From Alistipes timonensis JC136 (lineage in GTDB: Bacteria; Bacteroidota; Bacteroidia; Bacteroidales; Rikenellaceae), in assembly GCF_900107675.1 (NCBI RefSeq), contig NZ_FNRI01000012.1, positions 23,829-87,828 of the forward strand: a stretch of 64,000 bases of DNA, read 5' to 3'. The position numbers were made by a program, and so were the translations under genes. Shown piece after piece: positions 35,882 through 44,718 of the stretch. The notes below the pieces were generated by a model. That model saw only the letters and a list, made by a program, of their open reading frames with translations, made no database searches and was not told the origin of the DNA. Numbering within the stretch: the first letter of the stretch is position 1; every line of letters begins with the position of its first letter.

Positions 35882-38800
35882 TTAGAAGGAAGCGTTGACG
35901 GAAAGGGTGAACGCACGCGCATAGGGTGACGAGAGGCCGCGCTCGACCTGAATCGAGCTGGCGGTGAACAGGTCGCGGCAGTTGAACTGCAGTTTGAGGC
36001 GGTAGAGGCCCAGCTTGCGGATCATGTCGCGTTTGAACTCGTAACCTACCGAGAGGCTCGACATGTTGAGGTAGCTGTAATTCTGTACCAGACGCGAGGT
36101 GGGGCGCGTCACCGAGTTGTAGTCCTTGATATCGCGGAAGCGGGCGATGTCGCCGGGTTTGATCCAGCGGTCGCTCAGCACGCGGCGGTCGCAATTGCTG
36201 TTGAGAATGTCGGCCATCTCGATGGTCGTGCGGAGTGTCTGGTTGTAGCGTTGTCCGCCCCACTCGTACATGAAATAGGTGTCGAGCGTGAAGCCTTTCC
36301 AGTAGACGCTCGCGCCGAACGAACCGCTCATCGTAGGCTCGGTGTCGCCCACCAGCACGTTCTCGGCGGGGTCCCACTTGAAGGTGGTCGAACCGTCCCG
36401 ACGCATGTAGAGCTCCTTGCCGGTGCCGGGGTCGATGCCCAGCGAACGCATGGCGTAGATGCCCGTCAGCGAGTTGCCCTCGACATAGCGCAGCAGCGGG
36501 GTGGATTGTACGTCGTTGCCGCCCTGGTTGGAGTTGTAGTGCTCGTTCACGCGGTCGTTGTAGGCTTTCAGCGAGTTGGATATCTTTTTGAGTTTGCCCT
36601 TGTTCGATGCACCGTTGAATATCAGGTTGACGATCGTGTTCCGGGTGTTGACGACGCGGCTCTGGAGCTTGATTTCGTGTCCGCGGTTCTCCATGCGGCC
36701 GATGTTCTCCTTGTAGGAGGTGAAGCCCGACGAGGTCGGGATGAACATGTCGGCGATGTTGTCGTGGGTATCCTTGATGTAGTAGTTGTATTTGGCGTAG
36801 AACAGCCCGTTGAGGATCTCGAATTCGAAACCCACGTCGGTTTGAAGCGTCCGTTCCCATTTCAGGTTGGGGTTGCCCAGATACATGATCTGCACGCCGT
36901 CGCCCGTCGGGTACTGCCAGTCGGTGAACATCTCGTACTTGTTCTGTGCGGCGTAGGAGGGGAACGATACCTTACCCGTCATGCCGTAGGTTCCGCGCAG
37001 TTTGAACTGCGTGAGCCACGGCGTGTTCTCCTTGAAGAATTTCAGATTGTGGATGTTGACGCCGGCGCCGGTCGAGAAGAAGGGGGCGAAACGTTTGTTG
37101 GAACCGAACTGCGAGCTGCCGTCGATACGTCCCGAAAGGTCGCCGAAGATCACGTCGTTGTACGAGTAGTTGAGCACGGCGAGGGCGCCGAACAACCGGT
37201 TTTTGCCTTCGATGAAACTCTTCGTGTCGATGTCCTTGGCATAGCCCGGGGCCGAGAACCCGCCTTCGGGGAATCCGCTGTAAGTGAATCCTTCGTAGTT
37301 GGTCTTCTCTTCGCGGATGTTCAGACCCACGACGAAATTGATGTTGTGACGGCCGATCTGGTCGTTGTAGTAGCCCTTTAAGTTGAAGTCGTAGCTCGAC
37401 TGCTTCTGCCGGGAAGTTACCAGCTGGCCTTTCTTCTCGGTGTTCTGGAAGCGTGCGGCCGCGGGATCGGTGAACCGGTCCGAGTCGCTGACGATATATC
37501 CCAGCGTGATGTCGGCCTTGAAGTTGATCTTCTTGTTGAGGTAGTAACGGACGTCGAACTGGTCGTAGAACTCGTGGCGCTTGCCCTTGTCGAAGCTGCC
37601 CAGCGTGGCGTCGTACATCGGGTTGCGGTAGGGCGAGCCGCTGTGCCAGGTCGCCATGTTCTTGCCGATATTGCCGTTTTCGTCGAGATAGGTGTCGTAG
37701 GGGTTCATGCGCACGTAGTCCGCAAAGGTGCCGTAGGGCGACTCCTGCGAATTGACCAGCGTGGTGGTCATCTGGTTGCGGAACGTGAGGCCCTTGTGCT
37801 GGTATTGCAGGTTGAGCGCCGCCGACATCTTCTTGCGGTTCTGGCCTTTCATCACACCCTCCTGGTCGTCGTACCCCAGGTCGAGCCCGTAGCGGAAGGC
37901 GTCGGAGGCTCCGCCGATGGAGATCGAGTGCTTGTGGCCGAACGACGTGCGCAGCGGCAGCGCGAGCCAGTCGGTCTCGATGCCGCGCTCGATGTTCTGC
38001 AACTTGCCGTTGTACTCTTTGAGCTTCGTGGCGATCTGTCCCGGATCGTCCGTGTCGTAGTAGCCGGCCAGCCGCTCGGCTTCGAGCTTTTCGCGGGCGT
38101 TCATCAGGTTGTAGCTCGACAGGTCGGGGGCGTTGATCGTGAAATTGCCGCTGTAAGTGACGTTCAGGCGTCCGGCGGGCAGGGGTTTGGTCGTAATGAC
38201 GATCACGCCGTTGGCGGCGCGCGAACCGTACATCGCCGTTGCGGCGGCGTCTTTCAGGATGGTGTAGGTTTCGATGCGCTCGATGTCGAGGTCGTAGATC
38301 TTCTCCATCGGCACCTCATAACCGTCGAGCATGAAGATCGGCTGGTTGGGGTCGTTCTTGAGCGCATGCTCCGAGGTGAGGCTCTCGTCGAGGGCGGGGG
38401 TGCCGATGCCCGAACGTCCGCGGACGTACATCTGAGGCAGGGCGTTGGGGTTCGAACCCATGTCGAGGTTCTCGGCGATACGGAACGAGGGTTCGAAAAT
38501 CTGGATGGCGCTCAGGGCGTTGCCCTGGGGCGCTACGGTTTTGAGCTGTTCGCCGGTGATCGTGGTCGACGATCCGGAGAACGATTTCTGGGCGATGTTC
38601 AGGATGCCCGTGACCACGACGTTGCCGATTTCGCTCACGGCAGGGTCCATGTGGACGTTGATCCGGTCCAGCTCTTTGAGCGCCTGCTTGCCGTTGCTGA
38701 AAGCCGTGATCTCCTGGTTCTTCATGCCCAGGAACGAGAACGAAAGGGTCATGTTGTCCGAGCGGCGGGCCTTGAGGATGAATTTGCCGTCGGGACCCGT

Positions 38801-39262
38801 CACGGCGCCGCGGCTCGCCTGCTTGAGCACGACGCTCACGCCGGCCAGCGGCAGGCCGTTTTCGTCGTAAACCACGCCGGAGAACTGTACGGCCTCCTCG
38901 GTGCCCTTTTTGATCTCGTCGGAGGGCCGGATGACGACCATGTTGCCGCGGATCTGGTAGCTGAGGCTGCTGTTGCGCAGGCAGTGTTTCACCACCTCGA
39001 CGACGGTGGTGTTGTTCATTTGTATCGAAACACGCGGCAGCGACTCGATCTGCGAATTGTTGTAGACGAAATCATACTGCGTGTGGTTGTCCAGCCAGGT
39101 GAAAACCTGCTGTACGGTAGCATTGCGGAAATTGACTGCGATCGTCTGCTGCGCCTGCTGCGCGTGGACGATGCCCAATCCCGCGGCCCAGATCACCAGC
39201 AGGACGGCCAGGCGCCGTATCAGTCTGCCGGAAAAACCTGCTTCGGGTAAAAAATTCTTCAT
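35882..39262 (-). CDS. SusC/RagA-family TonB-dependent transporter with STN signalling domain
   Basis: This 1126-residue outer-membrane transporter has a signal peptide ending near HAQQAQQ. An STN (secretin/TonB short N-terminal) domain at about 38-110 includes VFTWLDNHTQYDFVYNNSQI. A carboxypeptidase-regulatory-like domain (VYDENGLPLAGVSVVLKQ) follows at about 125-210, then the plug (MYVRGRSGIGTPALDESL, MYGSRAANGVIVITTK) and a 22-strand barrel ending in SLSVNASF-like aromatic sequence. The STN domain normally signals to a FecR anti-sigma factor, and a FecR gene lies upstream in the same run. A hairpin lies in the 77-base gap before this gene. Confidence 0.95.
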   Translation of the reverse strand: MKNFLPEAGFSGRLIRRLAVLLVIWAAGLGIVHAQQAQQTIAVNFRNATVQQVFTWLDNHTQYDFVYNNSQIESLPRVSIQMNNTTVVEVVKHCLRNSSLSYQIRGNMVVIRPSDEIKKGTEEAVQFSGVVYDENGLPLAGVSVVLKQASRGAVTGPDGKFILKARRSDNMTLSFSFLGMKNQEITAFSNGKQALKELDRINVHMDPAVSEIGNVVVTGILNIAQKSFSGSSTTITGEQLKTVAPQGNALSAIQIFEPSFRIAENLDMGSNPNALPQMYVRGRSGIGTPALDESLTSEHALKNDPNQPIFMLDGYEVPMEKIYDLDIERIETYTILKDAAATAMYGSRAANGVIVITTKPLPAGRLNVTYSGNFTINAPDLSSYNLMNAREKLEAERLAGYYDTDDPGQIATKLKEYNGKLQNIERGIETDWLALPLRTSFGHKHSISIGGASDAFRYGLDLGYDDQEGVMKGQNRKKMSAALNLQYQHKGLTFRNQMTTTLVNSQESPYGTFADYVRMNPYDTYLDENGNIGKNMATWHSGSPYRNPMYDATLGSFDKGKRHEFYDQFDVRYYLNKKINFKADITLGYIVSDSDRFTDPAAARFQNTEKKGQLVTSRQKQSSYDFNLKGYYNDQIGRHNINFVVGLNIREEKTNYEGFTYSGFPEGGFSAPGYAKDIDTKSFIEGKNRLFGALAVLNYSYNDVIFGDLSGRIDGSSQFGSNKRFAPFFSTGAGVNIHNLKFFKENTPWLTQFKLRGTYGMTGKVSFPSYAAQNKYEMFTDWQYPTGDGVQIMYLGNPNLKWERTLQTDVGFEFEILNGLFYAKYNYYIKDTHDNIADMFIPTSSGFTSYKENIGRMENRGHEIKLQSRVVNTRNTIVNLIFNGASNKGKLKKISNSLKAYNDRVNEHYNSNQGGNDVQSTPLLRYVEGNSLTGIYAMRSLGIDPGTGKELYMRRDGSTTFKWDPAENVLVGDTEPTMSGSFGASVYWKGFTLDTYFMYEWGGQRYNQTLRTTIEMADILNSNCDRRVLSDRWIKPGDIARFRDIKDYNSVTRPTSRLVQNYSYLNMSSLSVGYEFKRDMIRKLGLYRLKLQFNCRDLFTASSIQVERGLSSPYARAFTLSVNASF

Positions 39263-39295
39263 ACGCTGTCGGGTTATGTAAAGTGGATAATTAGA

Positions 39296-39329
39296 AATCC
39301 CCGTCTCCGGACTTTCGAAGACGGGGATT
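39296..39329 (-). terminator. Intra-locus hairpin upstream of the SusC-like gene
   Basis: AATCCCCGTCT pairs with AGACGGGGATT around a 12-base loop. On the minus strand only a mixed TTCTAATT follows, so it may attenuate transcription or stabilise an mRNA end, not fully terminate. It separates the two protease genes from SusC-SusD. Confidence 0.5.
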
Positions 39330-39339
39330 CTTCAAAGTC

Positions 39340-41970
39340 TTAGTCAATAAGCCGGTTGATCGACTCGTAGATGAAACGGTAGTGTTCGCGGGTGCGCCGG
39401 TCGCTGCTGTTGATGTAGGGCTTCACGACCTGACGCAGCTCCTTGAGGATGCCGTAGTAGAGCTGACGTGTCGACTGCGTGTTGATCACGGGCCATTTTT
39501 TCAGCGCTCCGTACTGGGCGCTCACCTCGTCGCGGCCGAAATCCACGTCGTTCATCGAGTAGAGCAGCGGCATCTCCTCGACGGTCTTCATGCACGCCTC
39601 GGGATCGCTGAAGTCGAGGACCTTCGGATCGCCGGCGATCTGCGCCGCGAGCGCCGATGCCGAACCGTCCCTGTATTTGGCTTTGCGATCCACTATTTTC
39701 GACGAGGCCATCATCGTCTTGGCGAAGTTCGTCTGGTAGTAGAAATCCTCGTCGGAGAGCTTCTGTCCCTTGCGGGTCTTCTCGAAGAGCTTGTCGAACA
39801 TGTAGCGGATGTAGCGCTTGTGGTCGAAATGGTCCTTGCCCTGTCCCTCGTAGATGAACAGACGGGTCGCCGTGGCGTTCATCAGCAGGCTGAGGTAGTC
39901 CTTGTGCTCCTCGATGCGTTCGCGCTGAATGCCCATCAGGCGCACCAGCTCGGGGCGCTGCACCCAGTCGGGCATATAGCGGTTGGCGTAGAGAATGTCG
40001 AGAGCCTCCTTCTGCTCCGCGTAGGGCGTGAACTCATAGCTGGGCACGGGGTCATTGGCCTTGCGCTCGTAGGTCTTCACGCCGTAAGCCGTGATGGCCA
40101 CCTGCGTCAGCAGTTGCTTGTAGCGGCGGTAGAGGTAGTTGTAGATGCCGTTGCGGTAGAGATACTCGGGGTCGTCCTCGTCGGAGATCCATTTGTCGAA
40201 GTTCTCCATGCAGTATTGGAGGTTCCCCAACGCATATTTGAAGTTTTTGATGTCGTCGTCGCCCACGTCGTTGGCGCCGCAGTCGGGGCAGTCCTTGGCG
40301 TTCTCATAGCGGTAGACGGGATTGCCGACCGTGGCGTCCACCCACTTCTCGATCACTTTGAGCTCCTCCTCGGAGGTCTTGGCTTCGGGAACGGGCTTGT
40401 AGAGGCATTTCACGACGTGGTAGTCGTATTCGCCCACGCCGACCGGGGTGATGCGGAAGCCTTTCTTCACGGCGTCGATCGGCGCGATGAAGTTGTATTT
40501 GGCGATGTCGAGCATCGAGGGGGTCGTGCCGTATTTCTGCGTGAATGCGGCGTTGTGGCGCAGCGAGTCCGAGGAGAAGGCCGCCGACGAGGTCAGGTTG
40601 TACGACATGCCGAAGCAGTCGACGCCGGTGAGCCACGTGAAGTGGTTTTTGATGTGCTCGAAGAGCGTGCTGTCGGGCATGTAGCGCTGGCGCACCGAGG
40701 GATCGGCGTGCGCCGTGAAGACGAAGATTTCGAACGGCATCTCCCACGTCATGTTGTGGCAGACCATGACCGTCGTGCGGAGAATTTCACCGCTGCGGGG
40801 GTCGACGTAGGTGCGCACGCGGGTGTCGCCCGTGAGCGAGGGCACGTAGTTGATGCAGTTGTAGCGGAAGTTCTGGGGGCTGAACTGCGGGTCCTCTTCG
40901 GGCGTGGGGAACGGCCTGACGCGGATGGCGTTCTTAAAGCCGATGGCCTCGAAGCACTTGTTCCACTCGAGGATGCCCTTCGTGATGGCGGCGCTCATCT
41001 GCGCCGTGAAGGTCGTGTCGATGTAGAAAACCACGGGAGCCTTGGGCTCCACGGCTTCGCCGCGGTCGTAGGCCGCCTGGTCCGACGGCTCCATGCGCCA
41101 GCGGGTGGCGAAGTAGACGGGGTCCATCAGTTTGTAGTCCGAGTGGTAGTTGTACTTGCCCAGCACGTTCAGCGGCAGGCGGAAGTCGGCCAGGCGCGGA
41201 CGCATCGGCGTTTCGGGCAGCAGGGCCAGCGAACGCACCAGCTTGGCGGTGGTCACCTTGTTGTAGGTCTTGCCGATTTTGCTGTCGTAGGTGATGTAGC
41301 TGGTGACGGTGGCGTTGTCGTCGAAAGCGGCCACGTCGGTGAGCATCGAGCGGTCTTTCTTCTGGTTGAAGGAGACGCCGCGCAGCACGAGTTTCGTTTC
41401 CGAGCGGGGGTCGATGGCCGTCAGCAGGCTTTCGTTACCGATGAACAGGTCGGTCATGTCGAATACCACGGCCGTGGAGTCGGCATTGAAGGCTTTGATC
41501 TTGTACGACCCGAGGATCGCCGGCATGTTGCTCTGGGCCAGGGCGCGGCGGATCTCCTCGCCGTTGTCGGCCACGACCGACTGGCTGCGGTCGCGGCGCA
41601 GCAGGACCGTGCGGTTGATCGTGTCGAATTTGACCTGCAGCGGGCGCAGCGGCGAGAGGCCGACATAGCTGTCGGTGTGGTCGGTGATCTCGGCCACCGA
41701 CGACATGAGCATCATGTCGCGGTTGAGCATTTTCAGGGGCAGTTCGACGAACAGTTTGTCGTCGACGATGTGCAGGGTCATGATACCGCCCTTCGAGGTC
41801 TTTACCTGCTTGTCTTTAAAAAGTTTGTCGTATTCGCTCTGTTTCTTTGCGGGTGCGGCGGCCGTTGTCGTCTGGGCTTTCTTCTTCGATTTCTTGCCCT
41901 TGGCGAAAGTTGCCGTCGAGACGCCCGACAGGAGCAGCAGCGAAAGCAGACAAATCAGATATCTTTTCAT
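39340..41970 (-). CDS. DUF5117-type metalloprotease paralogue with a degenerate zinc site
   Basis: This 876-residue secreted protein (signal MKRYLICLLSLLLLSGVSTATFA, then a lysine-rich stretch) is colinear with its neighbour at 41997. Matching blocks include SEYDKLFKDKQVKTSKG, VFYIDTTFTAQMSAAITKGILEWNKCFEAIGFKNAIRV, YNCINYVPS and AFTQKYGTTPSMLDIAKYNF. Where the neighbour has the zinc motif HEVGHCLGFMHN, this protein has LTGVDCFGMSYN (L447, T448, D451, Y457). All three histidines and the catalytic glutamate are therefore gone. The reading frame is intact and full length, so a non-catalytic role, for example binding or inhibiting, is more likely than decay. Confidence 0.88.
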   Translation of the reverse strand: MKRYLICLLSLLLLSGVSTATFAKGKKSKKKAQTTTAAAPAKKQSEYDKLFKDKQVKTSKGGIMTLHIVDDKLFVELPLKMLNRDMMLMSSVAEITDHTDSYVGLSPLRPLQVKFDTINRTVLLRRDRSQSVVADNGEEIRRALAQSNMPAILGSYKIKAFNADSTAVVFDMTDLFIGNESLLTAIDPRSETKLVLRGVSFNQKKDRSMLTDVAAFDDNATVTSYITYDSKIGKTYNKVTTAKLVRSLALLPETPMRPRLADFRLPLNVLGKYNYHSDYKLMDPVYFATRWRMEPSDQAAYDRGEAVEPKAPVVFYIDTTFTAQMSAAITKGILEWNKCFEAIGFKNAIRVRPFPTPEEDPQFSPQNFRYNCINYVPSLTGDTRVRTYVDPRSGEILRTTVMVCHNMTWEMPFEIFVFTAHADPSVRQRYMPDSTLFEHIKNHFTWLTGVDCFGMSYNLTSSAAFSSDSLRHNAAFTQKYGTTPSMLDIAKYNFIAPIDAVKKGFRITPVGVGEYDYHVVKCLYKPVPEAKTSEEELKVIEKWVDATVGNPVYRYENAKDCPDCGANDVGDDDIKNFKYALGNLQYCMENFDKWISDEDDPEYLYRNGIYNYLYRRYKQLLTQVAITAYGVKTYERKANDPVPSYEFTPYAEQKEALDILYANRYMPDWVQRPELVRLMGIQRERIEEHKDYLSLLMNATATRLFIYEGQGKDHFDHKRYIRYMFDKLFEKTRKGQKLSDEDFYYQTNFAKTMMASSKIVDRKAKYRDGSASALAAQIAGDPKVLDFSDPEACMKTVEEMPLLYSMNDVDFGRDEVSAQYGALKKWPVINTQSTRQLYYGILKELRQVVKPYINSSDRRTREHYRFIYESINRLID

Positions 41971-41996
41971 AATGTGAATCGCTGTTTGGGGTTAAA

Positions 41997-44696
41997 TTAC
42001 TCTAAAGCGCCTTCGATACGGTGGAGCAGCAGTTCGTAGTGGTTGCGCGTGTCCTGGTCGCCCGTGTAGCGCTTCTGGCGCAGCAGGTCGCGGACTTTGA
42101 GCAGGCGGCCGTAGTACATGGCGTCGCGCGGCGAGAGCGATTCGGTCAGCGAGCGGAAATAGCCGAAGCCGCCGATCTCCTCGGGGTTGTTGGACGTGCC
42201 GAACAGGTCGGCCTCCAGTTGGCGCTCCATGCGCGACATCATGTCGCCGTCGCCGAGAGCCTCTGCATAGACATTGCCGGTCGAGATGTTCCAGCCGTTC
42301 GGATCGAGCTGCGGAGCGAAGCCGATGCCGCGTTCGTCGTCGGCGATGCCCTTCTCGGAGCTCTTTTTGGGCGCCAGGCGCGTAATCATCAGCAGCATGT
42401 CGACATAGGAATTCTGGTTGCTGCGGTCGCGCGGAGTGAGGCTCTTGCCCTGATAGGTGTGTCGGAAGATGCCCTTCATCGCGTCGTCGGCATGCTCGAG
42501 CTGCGTGTAGGCATTCGGGGCGGGGTCGATCATGCGGCCGAAGCTGCCCTTGTCGGCCTCGATGCAGGAGACGAGGATACGCTGTACGCGCACCGAGAGG
42601 TTGCCCTGCAGGGGCAGCTCTTTGAGCAGTGCGGGATCGTCGAGCCAGTCGAGGTCGTGGAGCTGGTCGATCAGGAACTTCTGGGCGCGGCGCTGGTAGT
42701 CGCCGTCGACGAACGAGTAGGAAGGACGCGGGTCGCCGGCCTTGCGCTCGTTCATGATCATACCGCCTTTGACATTGTAGACGTGGTTGATGTAGGTCAG
42801 GTATTGGTTGAGCAGGTATTTGTACATCGCCTCGCGGGCCGTGAGGTCGTTGTCGTCCTCGCCGTACCACTCGTTCAGGTGCTTCATGATGTATTTGAGG
42901 TTCCTGATGCCGTACTCCGAAGCGCGGACGTGGTCGTCGCCGAGGTCCTCCGACAGCGACGTGGGGTCGAGGGTGTTGAAAATCTGCTGCTTGCCGTAAC
43001 GGTAGATCGGGTCGTCGGCATGCGAACGGACGAGGTTGTCGAGCCAGGGCTGCTCCTCTTCGGGGGTCTTGGCGTCGGGCAGATAGGTGTAGAGCCACTT
43101 CACGGCGTACTCGTCGTAGAGTCCCATGCGGGGAGGCATCATGCTGACGCCGCGCTCGTAGTCGCCGGGCTGTGCCACGTGGTTGAAACGGGCATAGTCC
43201 ATGATCGAGTAGGTCGTGCCGTATTTCTGCGTGAACGAGGGCGAGCGGAGCGAGTCGACGGGAATGGCCGACGACGAACACATGTTGTGCATGAAGCCCA
43301 GGCAGTGTCCGACCTCGTGCGAGAGGACGTAGCGCAGGGCGCTGCCCATGATCGAGTCGGGAATGTTCATCGTGCGGACGTTGGGATCGGCGGCTGCGGT
43401 CTGCAGGAAGCGCCAGCGGTTCAGGAGCTTGATGATGTCGTGGTACACCATCACCGAAGCCGTGATGATCTCACCCGTGCGGGGGTCGTCCCACGAGGGG
43501 CCCATGGCGTTCTGGAACGCCAGCGGGGCGTAACGGATGCAGGAGTATTTCAGGTTGTCGGGATCGAATTCGGGGTCCTCCTCGACGGTGGGATAGTCGC
43601 GGACCTGGACGACGTTTTTGAAGCCGATTTTCTCGAAAGCGTCGTTCCACTGCTCGATGCCTTCGCGGGCGTAGGGCTTCCACGCTTCGGGAAGGTTCGT
43701 GTCGAGGTAGAAGACGATGGGTTTCACCGGCTCGACCAGCTCGCCGCGCTTATAAGCCTCGACATCCTTGGGCTCCACGCGCCAGTGGCGGGCGTAGTAG
43801 ACGGGCAGCGTACCGCGGTTCATGTTCGACGAGAAGCGTGCCTTGCCCGTCACGAAGATATTCATGCGCGGGTCGGCGATGCGCGGACGCATCTCCTTTT
43901 CGGGGAGCAGCAGCAGCGTGCGGGTGACGAGCGCCGTGAAGGCGCGCCTGTCCTCGATCTTGCCCATCACCGGGCCGTTCGAGTAGGTTACGGTGGTGGT
44001 GTAGCTCAGGTAGCTTTTGACGGTCACGTTGTCCTCGAAGGCTTTGATGTCGCCCAGGTGGCTGTTCGACTTCTGGAACGACGTGGTGCGCGAGAAAGGC
44101 TTGTAGCCGAAGGTGCTGTAAGGGTCGAACGGCGTCAGGTCGTCGTTGTCCTCCATGAAGAGGTTCGTCACGTCGATCACCACGGCCGTCGAGTCGGCGT
44201 TGTAGGCCTCGATTTTGAAGGCGCGGTAGATGCCCGGAATCGAGGAGCGGCGCACCGCCTCGTCGATACCCTTGTCCTTGCCGTCGCCGCTGTATATGTC
44301 GTTGACCAGGCAGAGCTGCACGCTCTTGTGGCCCTCCTTGGCGAAGGTCACGTGCAGCGGGTCTTTGGCCTTGTAGCCCACTACGCCGTGGTCGTTGTTG
44401 CTGGTCTCCGAAACGGTCGATCCCAGCAGCATCTCGCGGCCGAAAATCGACATCGGCAGTTCGAAGTAGAGCTTCTCGCCGTCGACTTTATGGATGGTCA
44501 CGAGCCCTTTTACGGTCTGGCACTTCTTGCCTTTGAAGAGCTTCTCGTAATCGGACGTCTTCTTTTTCGAAACGGTGTCCGTCTGTTCGGTCTTTGCTTT
44601 TTTCTTGTTCTTTCCTTTGCTTTTCGAGGGCTTGGCAGCCAGCAGGAGCGCCGGGATGAGCAGCGCACACACGAGGAATAGGCCTTTTCGTATCAT
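41997..44696 (-). CDS. Zinc-dependent metalloprotease (DUF5117/DUF4953 type)
   Basis: This 899-residue secreted metalloprotease has the signal MIRKGLFLVCALLIPALLLA, then a very lysine-rich linker. The extended zinc motif HEVGHCLGFMHN starts at H460 (H460, E461, H464, H470), with a downstream SIMDYARFN methionine turn, as in metzincins. Upstream blocks include YLDTNLPEAWKPYAREGIEQWNDAFEKIGFKNVVQV. Families DUF5117, DUF4953 and DUF5118 cover this architecture and are frequent in SusCD loci without sugar hydrolases. It likely cleaves protein or peptide substrates in the periplasm or at the surface. The paralogue follows after 26 bases and FecR precedes by 22. Confidence 0.92.
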   Translation of the reverse strand: MIRKGLFLVCALLIPALLLAAKPSKSKGKNKKKAKTEQTDTVSKKKTSDYEKLFKGKKCQTVKGLVTIHKVDGEKLYFELPMSIFGREMLLGSTVSETSNNDHGVVGYKAKDPLHVTFAKEGHKSVQLCLVNDIYSGDGKDKGIDEAVRRSSIPGIYRAFKIEAYNADSTAVVIDVTNLFMEDNDDLTPFDPYSTFGYKPFSRTTSFQKSNSHLGDIKAFEDNVTVKSYLSYTTTVTYSNGPVMGKIEDRRAFTALVTRTLLLLPEKEMRPRIADPRMNIFVTGKARFSSNMNRGTLPVYYARHWRVEPKDVEAYKRGELVEPVKPIVFYLDTNLPEAWKPYAREGIEQWNDAFEKIGFKNVVQVRDYPTVEEDPEFDPDNLKYSCIRYAPLAFQNAMGPSWDDPRTGEIITASVMVYHDIIKLLNRWRFLQTAAADPNVRTMNIPDSIMGSALRYVLSHEVGHCLGFMHNMCSSSAIPVDSLRSPSFTQKYGTTYSIMDYARFNHVAQPGDYERGVSMMPPRMGLYDEYAVKWLYTYLPDAKTPEEEQPWLDNLVRSHADDPIYRYGKQQIFNTLDPTSLSEDLGDDHVRASEYGIRNLKYIMKHLNEWYGEDDNDLTAREAMYKYLLNQYLTYINHVYNVKGGMIMNERKAGDPRPSYSFVDGDYQRRAQKFLIDQLHDLDWLDDPALLKELPLQGNLSVRVQRILVSCIEADKGSFGRMIDPAPNAYTQLEHADDAMKGIFRHTYQGKSLTPRDRSNQNSYVDMLLMITRLAPKKSSEKGIADDERGIGFAPQLDPNGWNISTGNVYAEALGDGDMMSRMERQLEADLFGTSNNPEEIGGFGYFRSLTESLSPRDAMYYGRLLKVRDLLRQKRYTGDQDTRNHYELLLHRIEGALE

Positions 44697-44718
44697 ACAG
44701 TTTGAATTAAGGTGTTTT

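Noticed and set aside
39340..41970. Pseudogene call for the degenerate metalloprotease
   Set aside because: The frame is full length with a signal peptide and conserved blocks. Only the zinc site is altered, which points to neofunction and not decay.
39382..44681. Two very long plus-strand frames (885 and 886 codons) across the protease genes
   Set aside because: They are antisense shadows. The minus-strand proteins have signal peptides, family blocks and tight operon spacing.
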